Notes: generated from the letters alone by a model not told the origin. A stretch of 64,000 nucleotides of DNA from Phallus indusiatus (GCA_027605045.1 JAQFWX010000025.1:186001-250000), one strand, 5' to 3'. Shown: positions 48,219-60,677, counted from the first letter of the stretch. Numbers and translations are program-made.

Positions 48219-48940
48219 AACTTTCCTGGCTGTCTGCTGGCACTATTTGAGTACAATAGCCAATCGGTGTTTGACGGAAGCAGCCCCTTCTGCCCATACC
48301 CAAAAAGTAATTTACTTCGGACCTTCCGTTGGTAAATAAGCGTATAGACTTGTTTTGCTTGTTTTATTTTCTCGCTTGAATACATGGCACAAATTAGCAA
48401 AGTAGCTTTCCTACCTTACACTTGGGCTTTAGTTAAGCTATGAGCCAAGGCAACAAGTGTGTCAAACTTGGCACCTCCGGATCCTCAGACTCAAGATTGG
48501 CAAAGCGATACGGAACTAATGAAAATGACCGAAAGACTCGGTATCTTTCAGTCATCTGTCTGGAATAGTATAAGCAACAGTAACCACATATCAATCGATC
48601 TCAAAAAGAAGCTCAGGCAAAACTTTAAACGGATGACACGGTTTAAGCGCGATTTAAGCGGTATTACGTTCAGGCTCCATCCTCAAACAGCAGAAACATT
48701 TTGGGGCCCCGGAAATGTGAAACACAATTGACCAATCAAAAGTTTCCGTGGCTTGCAAAGCATTTGCAAATTGTACGTGAATCGTTTCTTTTAAGATCTT
48801 ATTCATTTCCTCAACGCGACGGTACGCGACTTCCCTTTAATTACCGGAAACGTGTTACAATGATGGCTATTTCTTTTCCCCTCAATTGATGGAAGGATGG
48901 GGTAAACCTGCATACATTCGTATTTGAACTATGCCAAGTC
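48219..48940. other. Convergent intergenic region with an unexplained frame
   Basis: About 720 bases between the hydrolase-like gene and the POP1 stop. A plus-strand frame at 48459-48731 has no ATG at its start, reads DLKKKLRQNFKRMTRFKRDL in part and shows no recognised homology. I regard it as chance or remnant. Confidence 0.35.
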
Positions 48941-51900
48941 TCACAGCACTCGCAAAGTCGCTACACGACAGATTGAACTGTTCCTATCCTTCACCTTTAC
49001 CAACAAGGGAAAGGAGTTCACGCTGTGTCTACCACATGATCAATATCATTCAGTATAAACGGTTAATAAGCGAACTTACTGCTTCTCTTTGGAATGAATA
49101 CGTACGAGCCGTGATAAAGCTATTGCTCCAACGGCCAAGCCTTTCCCTCTGGACAGAGAAAAATTACCGGTAGTAACATACCCGATTATAACATCATTCC
49201 CGGCAGTCAACTCGGAAAGCTTGAAGGAGTGAAGTGAAATTTATGAATGATAGAGCAAGCAATTTCGGACTTTTCATTTCCGAACATACCTTTTCATCGA
49301 CATCCCCAAAAATATCGCCCTCGCGCTTCTTGGCTAATATACTGCGTATGTAGTCCGCCTCGACTGGATCAACGTCGTAAATGGCGGCCAGATCATTAGG
49401 AGCACCGCGTCCGCAAATGTTCAGCTTAATAGGGACCAATGCACTCTTGAAAAGCGTGTCAGAGGAATTGTTTTGCAAGACCGGTAAACATCTTTTGTTG
49501 CGGAATTCGTTAAGTCGATGCAGTAAAGCTGATCCGGGATCTGAGGAATCTGCAATTGCGTAAATTAATTCTCCCACATCAGTTCCTCGCATAAACCACA
49601 TTTTCTCCTTCAGAGGCATGGTCATATCTTCAGCCCCACGCTGAGTCTCTAATAAATCTGGATCGCCATCCGACACAGAAGCGAATCCGAGTACAGCTTC
49701 CCAGTCAGCCTTCCAGGGACTTCGAGTACCGACTGATTCCCACTCGACTCTCTTCGCTGGGGGTTTCCTCTCCCATGTTTCTCTCTCAGCCTGAGCCGAA
49801 AGAAGGGCCTCCCTCTCGTACGCAGGGGTAGAAGGGTAATCAAAGGGGAAATCAAGCGAGCCTGATTCAAACACCTGAGTCCTTCGCTCTCGCAGACCAC
49901 CTACGCGAGTGCCAGTATACGTCAAGGAATTAAGAAATGCCATGGACCAATGTGCGGGGAAGAATAATGACCAGCCGTGAATGTGTGCCAATTCCCCAGG
50001 TGATGATCGACTAAGAGGTGTATTCGATGATGCTGAGGACCCTATTGAACGCTGGACAAGAAGTAAAGGAATACGATCGTCCTTTTTCTCCGGTTTGAGA
50101 CGTGTCCCCGGGACCAAATTCTGGAAATACTCGTTCAAAAGGAAGCTAATTTTTTTTACAAAAGTATGTTACCTGCCGCCGTCGATCATCTAATTCTTTT
50201 TTTCGAAACCTGGGTCGTAACGGACCATCGTCACGTTGAACTTCATCCCACAGTTTACTTTGAGCCAACGAAACGTTAGGATATGACGAGAATACGTGTG
50301 ATTGTGAGGTATTTGTGATGTCCTTATCTTTGTCCTTGTCCTTCGTGACCAAGGCTTTGGCGTTCTTTGGAGGGAACCTGATAATCAAGCTCAGTCACCA
50401 AATTTACAAGAAGAGGGAAAACTCTTACCCTAATCGTGGATCGATAACTTGAAGCCCAACAACCATACCTCTAGGAACTGCCCCAGGGGTTTGTACATTG
50501 CGCAGTTGAGACCAGAACTAACGGAATCAATACATACACGCAAAGAGGAATTAAGATTTTACAGAACGTACTTCATGGAACGTTGTTCTCTCCTCATGAT
50601 CAGCGGTCAGAACACCTCTCAAAACCTGGCTGGATTTAGGACCGATAATTTCAAAACAATTGATACGAGAGCGCAAGTCAACCAATTCGATCGATTCTTC
50701 CGGCATTTCTGATTCTAGGTCTTTTTCAGTGTTTCCCTTTTGTTCCTTCCGAAATTCTTCTAATGTATTACTGCATGCTTCCTTCAGCGTGACCCAAACT
50801 TCGCTCCAGGCGGAAGGGTGGACTCGGATCCATAGTGTCCGTTTGATTGAGGGATCAGATTTGCCTATAGGGATTGAAGGAGGCGTTGCTTTGTCCTTTT
50901 TCATTTTTGGTGAGGGTTTTTTATGGTTACTCAGCCCAGTTTTTTCAGCATCAGTATGGTTAGGAGAGGTATTATCTGTCGAGAGCGGTCTCCATATTAT
51001 TATAATGGGTGCAATGAGATCCAGTGGGTAGCTATGCCATTTGTATAGGTGGGTTTCTTGTATTCGTGATCCCAGAGAGTACCTATTCCAAACGCTCAGT
51101 ATTTAGTTATTGTTTTCTGAGATGAAGGTGTTACCTGACTGCACTGGGTTTTGCACCCTGACAATCGCAACAGCCATTCAAAAGTTTTTCGAGCACCGGC
51201 TGTTTTCCGCTAATAGAAATTGTGCCAAAATACGAAGCATCGTGCAATATAGATGCATGTACTGCGGCACGATGGGATGGTCGATGAGCCTTTTCAGTGG
51301 GGGTCTCTGCCTGAATAAACTAGTGAGGTAGCTCTACGGTGAATGAAAATTAGGGCAGACCAGTCGATATCCCCATAAATTCTTCATATGCATTCGCTTG
51401 GCATGCCATATATGTGTTTCAAGCCACGTCTTGTCTCCTATAATTATCATTAGTATTTATTTAGCGTCGCTTCCACGCGGGTTTTGAGAATTAAACTTAC
51501 TTTGCCTTTTCAGAAATTGTTGAGTTTTCGCTATTTTTTTGGACATTCCTGCTCTTGAAATTTTACGATTTAATTTTCGTTTCTTGACAGGATCCATCTT
51601 AATTCAAAACAAAATGCATAAAACATTATTAACTGAATCGAATAAACTCTTACCTCAGCTTTGGCCTTCTGTCGCAGTCGGACAGGAACTCGGCGAACAT
51701 CATGTGAAGCGGCTCGTCGTCTTAAAAAACGGGGGAGAGTTTGCCATACTCTATGTGTCGCGCTATCCTCTACGTTCTTTCTAGCTGATTGCATGGCCGA
51801 GATTTCGAAGGCTCTAGCCTATGAAACAGAATTCCAGTGATTCTACCCATATTGCCAGCACAGGCGAGAACTTGCCTCGACAAACTTTTCAACATCTATT

Positions 51901-52111
51901 GCACCTGGTAAACCGCTCAAGCCTGAACGAATGAAGCAAATATTATTTTATGGAACCTTTCCCGGTGATATATAGCTAACGCACTGTTCGTTGTAACTGC
52001 AGATGCTTGTCCAGATTGAGTGCTGATAGTCCTGGCCTCGGCTATCCTCTGCTTTTTCCTTTCCTTTGCCGAACCATCCCCAGTCTCTTCGTAAGGTCGT
52101 TTAGGAGCCAT
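48941..52111 (-). CDS. POP1: POP1, largest protein subunit of RNase P and RNase MRP
   Basis: The gene starts at ATG 52111 ([20 protein letters not shown]) and ends at TGA 48941-48943. The Pop1 N-terminal domain is clear: [20 protein letters not shown], then [16 protein letters not shown] and [20 protein letters not shown]. The middle carries [17 protein letters not shown] and the POPLD region ([20 protein letters not shown] with [11 protein letters not shown]). The last exons give [20 protein letters not shown] and the C-terminal [19 protein letters not shown], both typical of the family. The final exon (48941-49028) is reached through a GTAAGT donor that overlaps an in-frame TAA, so the stop at 49076 is not the true end. 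Intron 51819-51875 is GC-AG. Known role: assembly and RNA binding in tRNA 5' processing and rRNA processing. The start is 98 bases from a divergent gene. Confidence 0.93.
51819..51875 (-). other. GC-AG intron in POP1
   Basis: Reading leftwards the donor is GAG|GCAAGT and the acceptor CATAG|GCTAGAG. Using the GT four bases later would create an in-frame TAG, so the GC donor is the only junction that preserves the protein. Confidence 0.75.
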
Positions 52112-52209
52112 TTGCTTTTACCAATTCGAAAATAAGATTCGGGCACGCGTAGTACGCGTCAAGAGTAATATACAAAGAAATATCGCCCACAAGCGTCCAT
52201 TATTCACCC
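52112..52209. promoter_or_regulatory. 98-bp bidirectional promoter between POP1 and membrane protein gene
   Basis: The two divergent ATGs are separated by 98 bases, too short for two independent promoters of usual size, so shared control is likely. It contains an ACGCGTAGTACGCGT block (52145-52159), an inverted pair of ACGCGT hexamers resembling MCB-type sites. Confidence 0.55.
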
Positions 52210-52937
52210 ATGGCTGCCTTGCGTCAACTCCGTCATGCACCCAGCATCCTTCGAGGAACGACAAGGCCGATATCAAGTTCAAGCATAATCAGGGCGGAAG
52301 TTTCTCCGGCCTTAAATACAGGTACTATCCAACCCCAAAAAAAACCCGTAGGGGGTTTTCGAGGAGGGTACGTAAAAGAGGTCTGTTACGTCGAAACTTA
52401 TCGCCAGTTACTAAAATTTGTAAAGCTTTATAGGATTTCTATTAGGATTCTCCGTTGCATCTGCATATGCCTCTTATTATCTATTGGACGAGTATAAGCT
52501 TGCTTCCAATGCACTCCAATCCAGTATCGAGGAATTGCAGTCCAGTACACACCAGGTAAGTACAGCAACGGACGCTCTGGTTTTAGCTCAAAAAAACGTG
52601 TTTTAACCAAGGTCTCACAACATATCCGAAGAATTGAATCCTTAGAAAAGGAATTAAAAGCGTTGACTGAGAGTGCAGCTGGCAGAGAGGATGTTAATCG
52701 TGTCAGGGCTGAGATGAAAAAGCTATATGATGGCCTCCACATCGGTACGTAAGATATACATATAAACTGGACTGGGGCTCATCTGTTGCAATAGAATTCC
52801 TGGATCTCAAGTCTCATGTATGGGGAATTCGTAAGCTATTGTATTTCCTTGAAAACTCCTCAACTGATCGTACTTAAGAACAAGACCTTCATTCCATCTC
52901 GAAAAAGGAAGGTACATCTGTCCGAGTTTCACAATAG
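52210..52937 (+). CDS. Small membrane-anchored coiled-coil protein, possibly mitochondrial
   Basis: Five exons join in frame from ATG at 52210 (MAALRQLRHAPSILRGTTRP) to TAG at 52935-52937, about 160 residues. The N-terminus is rich in Arg, Ser and Thr without acidic residues, as in a mitochondrial presequence. A hydrophobic segment FIGFLLGFSVASAYASYYLL follows and then a coiled coil (LQSSIEELQSSTHQVSQHIR and RIESLEKELKALTESA). It ends EFLDLKSHVWGI then QQDLHSISKKEGTSVRVSQ. The intron 1 acceptor must be the TAAAG at 52425. The nearer TATAG gives a premature stop. The gene is conserved in style with uncharacterised fungal proteins, but I cannot name a function. Confidence 0.75.
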
Positions 52938-53794
52938 ACGGTTTATATCAATGAAAGATATTCCATACCCTACAATCACGCCTTCCCTACCCAATATCCA
53001 GGCTTTTGTTTCACTCGGACGTGATTTGATCTCACTAACATTGAAGTCTTGAAATGGTGAAATGTGCTATCCGTCTAGCTTCGTCTCTGCTCGCGAAATT
53101 GATTGAAAAAAAAACGCTTATGCCAGAGAGGGAGTACTGGATTTCATTCACGCCGGACATGATGATAACAATGCCTGGACGAACGGGCATCCTTAAGGTG
53201 GGCGACTACAATGTGAATATTAAAAAACAGACATTGGTACATGTGTTTTCACATTCCAACTGCTGGAAATACAGCATTGTCAGAATTCAACGGGATCAAT
53301 GATCATTATATGAAGGTATTCACAAAACTTAAGTCGGTCAAAGGGAACAAATGAATATCAGTATCAAATATATGACTTCGGAAGCGTCATAAAGAACGAA
53401 AATGGGTCCCTTAAATAATCTAGCTCGAACAACAGAAAGAACTAAAAGTCGGCATGTCATCAAAAGGATATATCTAATTTGTTTCTAAACTGGCCCAATT
53501 CAGGTGGAAGAGGACCTAAGAGCTCGGTATAGCGAATGAAGTTGTTTTATACGATGCCAGTCCTCTTTGTGGGACTGCGCCTCAGCACAAGGTTCCATAT
53601 ATACAGTTTTGTGGTATACACTTTAGCCAATTGACTGTTATTGCAAGAAGTGCGGAAACGCTAATAGAATGTCCAGTCCGTTCCTACGAACGCCACATCT
53701 GAAGCCGATGAAAAGGTCGTTCGTCATGGCGCTGCGGCAGAAGGATGTCAAAATTCGTTCGCTGAGGCTGGAACAACATACATTAATGTGAATC
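52938..53794. other. Convergent intergenic region, possible gene remnant
   Basis: About 860 bases between converging genes. In one plus-strand frame near 53136-53195 the sequence reads VLDFIHAGHDDNNAWTNGHP, which looks protein-like but is quickly interrupted by stops. I cannot join it to an exon or name it. Confidence 0.35.
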
Positions 53795-54770
53795 TCATGA
53801 CTCCAATATACCCATTTCTTTCCATTTTTCCCACAGATCACCAACACCAACCGGTGCGTTGGGAGCCCCTTTGATGTCTTTGATGTCTAATAATTCATAT
53901 TCTCTACCAAAAGCGAGGAAATGAGCAAACAAAGAGTTGAAATGAGGCTCGCTACGGAGATGTAGGATGTCACGATAATGGGCTTGATAGATATGAGCAA
54001 AAACGCGAAGCATTTGGCGATACATGTGTTTTGTAGTTGCGGGAAATGTGGAAGGAAATTCTTGACCTGCAAGCCTAATGAGCCATGGGCTAAAAGCAAG
54101 CAAGTGAGGGAAGACCTACCAGCTTTGGTAGGAAATACAGCCTCGTCGTCTAGAACGTTTTGTAGCCATGTCATAACATAATCTATATATGTAGGTGCTG
54201 GCAGTTTGACCTGCCGCCGGTTGTGATCCAGCCAAGTGTAATCCAGACTGACCAACGTCGTCAGCTCGGAATCATTTTACCAGGACCGCATGTGACTACG
54301 TACTTTGGACCTGCTGACATCGTAGGGCAGTTTTGCGATGTACAACATTCCGCCACGATTCCATAAAACAGATTCAAATTCTGATAAAAATCATACACTG
54401 CATACGGTTGGTAATCAGATCACGAGTGATGGTCATAGCAGAAGCGGTATTACTGTTGACGGCAACCCATTCTGTCACTTCCACATACTTGGGAAGCATG
54501 GCAATGGTTTTAAAATTTCCTTTCACGAGGGCTGCTTCGACGAAAGGACTGCAGAGGTATAAGGGCTTCTGCCCACCAGGTGTAGCCGGGGGTAACGGAG
54601 GTGGTAAACCAGGTCCATCGAATGGTGCAGAGGTCGGGGTCGTAGGAGAACGTCGTGGATTGCGGGTTTGACGACCCATAGATCGACTATAAATTAGAAG
54701 AATCAGTGGTCATAGCTCCTTGAGTTTGGCAACAATCAACGCACCCAATAGAATTGAAGATCGAAGACAT
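53795..54770 (-). CDS. MOB2: Mob2, activator subunit of an NDR-family kinase
   Basis: Five exons from ATG at 54770 to TGA at 53795-53797. The first exon is only 26 bases (MSSIFNSIG), joined to RSMGRQTRNPRRSPTTPTSA. The Mob domain follows: KPLYLCSPFVEAALVKGNFK with TIAMLPKYVEVTEWVAVN, MYDFYQNLNLFYGIVAECCT with the zinc-binding Cys region, YTWLDHNRRQVKLPAPTYID, MTWLQNVLDDEAVFPTK and HMYRQMLRVFAHIYQAHYRD. The LYLCSPFVxxALVKGxFKTI start and WLDxNRRQVxLPA signature separate Mob2 from Mob1, whose counterpart reads differently. Known role: binds and activates the Cbk1/Orb6 kinase controlling polarised growth and septation. Total length is about 245 residues, normal for the family. Confidence 0.92.
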
Positions 54771-55018
54771 TGTTGAATACAGTTTTGCAGAGTTGAGACC
54801 GTGTTTTCGCAGAGATATAAAACAAAGAAAGCTTCCAGAATATTTAAACCCACAAACCGAGCCTGCGGTACAATTGGTTCACCAAAAGAAGAAACAACGG
54901 GGAGTTGAGCTGATCAGATTTATCTGCTGTCGTCACGGTCACACCGGTGGCTCAGTCAATGGCGTTCACACATGGCACAGAACCTTCACACACACATACA
55001 CACAAAGTAGTTATCAAT
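54771..55018. other. Short intergenic region
   Basis: About 250 bases between the MOB2 start and the assigned stop of the YEATS gene, containing a CA-rich microsatellite-like run (ACACACATACACACA near 54990). Confidence 0.4.
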
Positions 55019-57971
55019 TTAACTTGTTGTATTATTATTTGTTTCTGAAGATAGCGAGGTATCCACTTGCAATAAAGTACCGAGTCGGGAAAAACATTTT
55101 GAAAACACTCCTTTCCTCCCCGTCTGATTACCGTCCTTGATGACCAAAGATTCCAACACATGAGTTGGAGTAAGTAAAGTAGTTGAAGAATGCTGATCAG
55201 ATGTGCCCTCTGTCCCAGCTATCTTGGTGCGCGTCTGCATGTCTCGAGCAACCTGAACAGCACCATTTACAATGTCTCGTACCACAAGCTTTGTAACCAT
55301 CGCTAATATTCCATATGGTAAGAGCGCCGTTGCCACTTCATCGGGATTATCACCTAACTTCAGAGGGCTTATATTTGAAGAAAATCGAGGGAAACACGTA
55401 AGGGACAACGTTTCCACCTGTCGTCGTGCGAATAGTAGTAAATGTGGATGCGCGATTGACAAGATATCTCTCGGTTTGTGCACAAATTTGATTTGCGAAG
55501 GGTTCCAAACGATAGCGGGAGCGACCGACGGTGCAAGAAGTGTATACACATGCATGACAGGCGCTCGATGCCTTTCCAACTCTGTAGAACATTGGCCATT
55601 GACATTCCTGTAATGACCCACGGTCATAGTACTATGACACGAGAGGATGACGCCACAGACAGGACAAAACTTCGGTGCTTCAGGTGCTTTGACTTCTGAC
55701 TGTTCTGTTTCTTGAGTAGATACGGGCGCTTGAACGGGATGAGGAACTTTAGGATACAGTCCATCTGAATGAAGCCATCGAAATACGTCGGCTGTACTGA
55801 GAGTGGCTTTGCACCTGCTGGTTTCGGGTAAATTCGCCTGCATGGTCTCAAATTCCTGGCGAATGGCTCGAGCTCTTGACAGCTAAAAAAGGTATCTTGG
55901 GCATGTATGTTTTCGTAAATTCAAAGATCGAATCTTACCTCCAGGGCTTTACGAGCACCCATGGGAAGATCAAACAACCGGGTTAGTGAACGAGCAGGAG
56001 TATATGGAAGTGACGCCGATGAAGACGCTGCATCTGAAAGCTTTGTAGAAACGAACGGTGAAACGCAAAGTGATGGAAAATACCTGAAGCAATCATAGGA
56101 AAGCGAACTGCCAAACCTCTCAACATATACTGATAGTCTAAGGTGCAAAATGTTCAGAACCATCAGAGAGCTCAGAGAAAAAACCTTGACCTGCTGATTG
56201 TTCGATGAGGTCCTGTTCAACTTTGACAGATGAAAGGCTGGGGATACTGTAAAGTGTTTTGGTAGGAACTTCTCTATAGTCACTTTCACCGGTCCAAGGA
56301 ACAGTAGTGGCGGTGTCTTGAGCTTGTCGAAATGGAGTATCTCGATCAAGTTCTACGTCAAACATTTGTTCTTCTCCGAGTGCAGGCCGAGCTATGGAAG
56401 GATTTAACTAAATACGTTATGTACCGTTGTTTCTTTGAGTATAGAGCTAGTTCAGAGATTCACCTCCACCCAATGGTCAACCTCCAAGGCATGATTTTGT
56501 TGACCAACCCAACATAACTTGAGACGAGCGAGAAAGGGTTTATCTGTTGTGCTACACGTGACAAAGGGTGGCCCACAAACACTTATAGGTTGAGAAAAAA
56601 CAGGAGGCTGGGTTAGACATGTAACAGTGAACCTATCTAGGAAGGTTGTGATATTATGCCCCTAACCAAATTCAGCTATTTTTACCAGCGAACGTCGCCT
56701 GATAAAACGGACTTACATACGATGGTGTATAAACGCTCAATTGCCAGCGATGTGTATGTGATGGAAAACCCGATGGTCGTTTGTCTATGAAAGTTGAAAA
56801 TAATAAGACCTTACGACAGCAACGCTAGAGGTCATCTATCTACCTTCGAGAAGATGAAGACTGCGATCAGCAATTATAATCCGTCGTTTCACGCGAAAAC
56901 GGGAATTTTCACTATTTTCTTCCGACGATCGGGAGGTTTCCAGAGTGCCATGTTCCTGCATCATAGATAATACGTCGAGAAAAGGGGAGATTTTATCTTT
57001 ATCTTCTTTCCGTTGATCGATTTGCCGTCGACGGAGATTATTTCCCCGTGATTCTTCCTCGTCTGCGGATATGATGTCAATGAATCCGGGTTCTTCAAAA
57101 ACATGGATCTGCTTTTTGCGTACTGCCTTTCCAAGGAAAGGTGCTAGAGTAGGAGTGAGAGCGTGGACGCCTAATGTTCGAGAGAGGTGCGTTGAAATAG
57201 ATTCCACCTGTCCAGCTGCATCAGACTCGGCCAATTTGTTTTCTAAACCCACTGCGCGTTCGAACATGCCACGAATAGAAGTCGAATTACTAATGTGAAT
57301 CTCCACCCCAGAAAGACGGAAAGCCTCCTTCTCATCATTATCAATCGGAACTCCGGAAGTTTGAATACATTCATCATGGGTAATAAATATACGCGAGTGA
57401 GCGAGACGACAGTGATTCAGAAAACCTTGGATAGTAGGAAAATCGCTTCTGCCACAGTCAACGCACGTTAGTCTGACAGTGGCTCCGGTGCTGCGATCCT
57501 GATATAGAATAGGTCCACTTTGGGCTGGGGTACTCGCCAAATTGAGTGTAATTCTCTTCCTTGTTCGCGGGGGTTCGATTATCGGTACAGCTTGAAGTAC
57601 TGGTGGTTTTCCGGAGGTAATTGGCCTGAGAAGTCGACTTTTGTGTGAGGAAATTATGTGGCAAGAGTCCTCTATGTCTTCATAAACTCGTTCAGCGGCG
57701 TCATGGAATGATGACTGATGATAAACATCGGATGCAGTTCTTTCTTCCAGCAGCAAATCACGTAAAACCTTGGCCCATTCGACTCTGGCTTCAGCGGCAG
57801 CGAGTAAACGTTTCTTCAGGGCAATTTCCAGGTCAATTTGTTCAGTGACGACTTGACGCACAGCCTCATCTACAGAGTCAATTAAAATGGATATAAATTT
57901 CGGAAAAAGGTATAGAATTTCATACGTTCCGGAGAATCGTTAATCAAAGAATACTTTCGTTTTCCCAACAT
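55019..57971 (-). CDS. YEATS2-like protein: zinc-binding segments, YEATS domain, probable histone fold
   Basis: Eight exons from ATG at 57971 (MLGKRKYSLINDSPEHEAVR), about 870 residues. In order: an N-terminal helical segment (QVVTEQIDLEIALKKRLLAA); a C2H2-like motif (CVDCGRSDF ... HCRLAH) near residue 150; a YEATS domain around residues 365-460 (SHTHRWQLSVY, ITTFLDRFTVTCLTQPPVFS, GPPFVTCSTTDKPFLARLKL), a fold known to bind acylated histone lysines; a second Cys pair (FCPVCGVILSCH); and a C-terminal segment GILAMVTKLVVRDIVNGAVQ ... LLTPTHVLESL with histone-fold character. This order resembles metazoan YEATS2 of the ATAC acetyltransferase complex. The junction after HWVE must use the acceptor before LNPSIARPALG. 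The 3' end is uncertain: an intron after VIKDG could replace the stop at 55019 by one at 54952. Confidence 0.8.
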
Positions 57972-58573
57972 GTCCTACAGTTTTGTGCGTAAAAAAATAT
58001 TCGTGGGCAGTGGTGGCTGACATAATGTTGCGAATCACAGGTACATCCGTGGGAAATTAAACCAGCTTCATTAATTTGTCCCCAAGCTCATTATAGTACT
58101 GAGTACTTTTATGTAGTTGAATTCAGTTGTACAATCACTGAGTGTTAACTTCGATATATAAGAGTCGCTAATTCCTATATTATTAAATGTGAACTTTTTC
58201 TCCCTCATTCGCCTCTCAAACCTTGGGCCTGCCAGTGAAGTTTACAACAAGTGAGGTACTACTAATACAGTATATTGCTCAAATATTTTCGCAGTTGTCC
58301 ATAATATTAGCGGGCTGTATAGTGAATCACCCAGACTAAGATACTCGCGCAGAGGAGTAGAATAGTGTGAAGCGACCTTAGGACACAACCGATACAGTCT
58401 TCAATAGTGAACGAGAATGGACAAGTTACTAGCTGAAGGATCCTCCATAATATCTGGAGCAATGCAAAGCTTCGTTCATGCGCAAAAGGTTAACAAATAC
58501 AAATCATGAATAATTATTACATACATTGTTTGAATAAATTTCCAAGCCATAACACAAAACTATTATTCAATAC
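57972..58573. other. Intergenic region between FEN1 and YEATS gene
   Basis: Six hundred bases containing the YEATS gene promoter and the FEN1 3' region. No gene or repeat seen. Confidence 0.4.
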
Positions 58574-60427
58574 TTATTTTACTTTTTTCTTCGTTTTCTT
58601 ACTCGACCCTTCGCTTTTATCGTCGGCCTAGAGATACTATCATTTAGCTTCTAGAGGACTAATAACTTGACATTTTAGCATACCTTGCGTTTTTTACTTT
58701 TGGAGTTCTTTGATTCTTCAGACTTTTTGTCCTTCGATGCCTCACCTGCGGCCTTGGGCTTGGCAGTGAAAAAACTGTCTAAGCGGCCTTGTTGTTTCGC
58801 GTTCAAGAACTTCGCCAGTTTCTCTGCTCCCTTGCGAACTCTTTCCTCACTGGAAAAAATGAATGAGTGCTCATTAATGATTTAGAATTCGATCACTTAC
58901 TTAAAGCCCTTGTCTCTGACAAGGAAATCAACCAGACCTTCTACATCAGGGCTAGTCCATTCTAACTAAGGAGTCCAATTAGGAACATCTGATGGGGACG
59001 AGGGGAAAAAATACTGACTTCAACTTGGTCGGCAGGTATAACGTCGGGCTGTTGGAAAAGTTTCTTTGCTGCTTCCCATGGCCATTCTTCCGGAACTTGT
59101 ACACCCCCTTTTTTCTTCTTCCCTTCTTCTGCATGTTCTTCTCGTTCCGCGGCTCTGGAAAAGATAAGGTGAAATGATAAACACACACGGCATTAAAAGT
59201 TTACTCGCGCACTTTTCACGCAAATGTTCCAAAACGGCGGCCAAACTACCGTGTTCTCGAAGAAGTTTGAGAGCTGATTTAGGTCCAACTCCTTTAATGG
59301 GTTCTAAATAATCGCAGCCGAGTAATATACACAGTTCTATAAACTGTTCGAATCAAAAGATGCAAGTTATAAAATGGCGAAGGTGAAACTTACTTGGTCG
59401 CGATTCATTTCCAGGCCTTCTAAAGCCTTTTCAAGGATAATTTCGCTAATCGGCTGCTTTTTGGCTTCAGAAAATGTCAAATGGCGGTACAGAATCGGCG
59501 TATTGAATGTTAGTGTATCCATATCTTCTGATCCGGCAGCATAGACCTAAAACCAAGTAACTTGGCAACTATGGCGTCCGTCTAGGGAAAGAAGCACGAA
59601 CCTTGCCACCGCGTGCTAATTCAGCGCACTGTGCCTCAGCCTCGGAAGGCGCCTGATTTGAAACTGTATGGAGGAAGGCTACAGAAGATGATAGTAACCC
59701 TGACGTACTATGACTACGGGGATACCCATCAAACGAAGTAGCTTTCTGCATTCTTCATTGTGTTCTCTCGTCACTTTAACTGTTCTTCGAGAAAAGCGAT
59801 CAACATCTTCGGCCGTGCCTGTTTTACAAGTAAAATTTAAGTAAAGCGGTGAGAGTTAGAAGTATTACGTTGTGGAGCTGCGAAGAAGATAAATTACCGG
59901 TTTCTTTCGCTTCTTCCCCTTCCTCTTTAGCTTCTTCCCGCCTTTCAAACCGTTTTGCCAGCTTAAGAGAAAAACGCCTGATTTATGACCGGTAGGCGGG
60001 AAGTGACAACAAAAGACTTACAATACCGGATTTCAGTTCCGGAGGCTTTCCATCAAACACATAGGCAGGTTTGATACCATTTTCTACAATTCGGATAGTC
60101 CGATAAAAAAAGCCCATTAAATGACTAACGGTCGTGAGCGACGCGAGTTACAGAAAAAGGTCTTCTTGTGTAGTTAGGGGTTACCTAGTTGTTTCGCCTT
60201 GCTCGTTGGTCAGCATTTCACCGTCTTTCTGGCGCACAGCAATGAGAAATTGGTAAATTGACATTGATGCGTCAATGGCAACTTTGCGACCAAAAAGTGT
60301 TTTGATATCGTGTTCCTTTTTGGAGATTAGTTCAGAGAAAACGCGCCATTTCTTTTATAAGAGGACTTACCTTAATAGCCCTGGGCGCATGTTCGACAAT
60401 AAGAGATGTGAGACCTTTAATCCCCAT
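58574..60427 (-). CDS. RAD27: Flap endonuclease 1 (FEN1/Rad27)
   Basis: ATG at 60427 ([20 protein letters not shown]) to TAA at 58574-58576 in about ten exons. The N-terminal XPG domain has [20 protein letters not shown]. The internal XPG domain has [20 protein letters not shown] with the active-site carboxylates, and [12 protein letters not shown]. The helix-hairpin-helix region is [20 protein letters not shown]. The C-terminus has the PCNA-interacting box QGRLDSFF followed by a Lys-rich nuclear signal. All catalytic Asp/Glu residues that I can place are present. Known role: removal of 5' flaps in Okazaki fragment maturation and long-patch repair in the nucleus. An insertion [18 protein letters not shown] in the C-terminal part is usual for fungal members. 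Confidence is very high. Confidence 0.96.
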
Positions 60428-60677
60428 TTTGCTGAGGACGTGGAATGGAACGGGGTTGGATGAGCTGCAGGAAATTATTACGCGGTGTTACGTTACGTCA
60501 CAGATAGGCGTCACAGAGTTTGTCTCCGCAAGTTCTTGCCTCCGTCGCCTTCGCCTGGCTTTTGCCAAAAGTGAATCATACCCCCACATACAAATCTATC
60601 GATTATCATCTTTATCACATACCTTAAACTCTATTATCTGCATTCTCCCAGATTTTCAGTTACGTAAAAAGAAAAGA
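60428..60677. promoter_or_regulatory. Divergent promoter between FEN1 and UPF0390 gene
   Basis: About 250 bases between divergent starts. An ACGCG (60480-60484) lies some 55 bases from the FEN1 ATG and fits MCB-type control of a replication gene. This is inference. Confidence 0.4.

Noticed and set aside
48931..49173. Plus-strand frame of 80 codons
   Set aside because: It lies opposite the last two POP1 exons, whose translation matches the conserved Pop1 C-terminus.
54952..55161. Alternative last exon of the YEATS gene ending at 54952
   Set aside because: Splicing after VIKDG to a GTGAAG acceptor is possible, but the added residues are few and unrecognised. The unspliced end at 55019 was kept as the simpler model.
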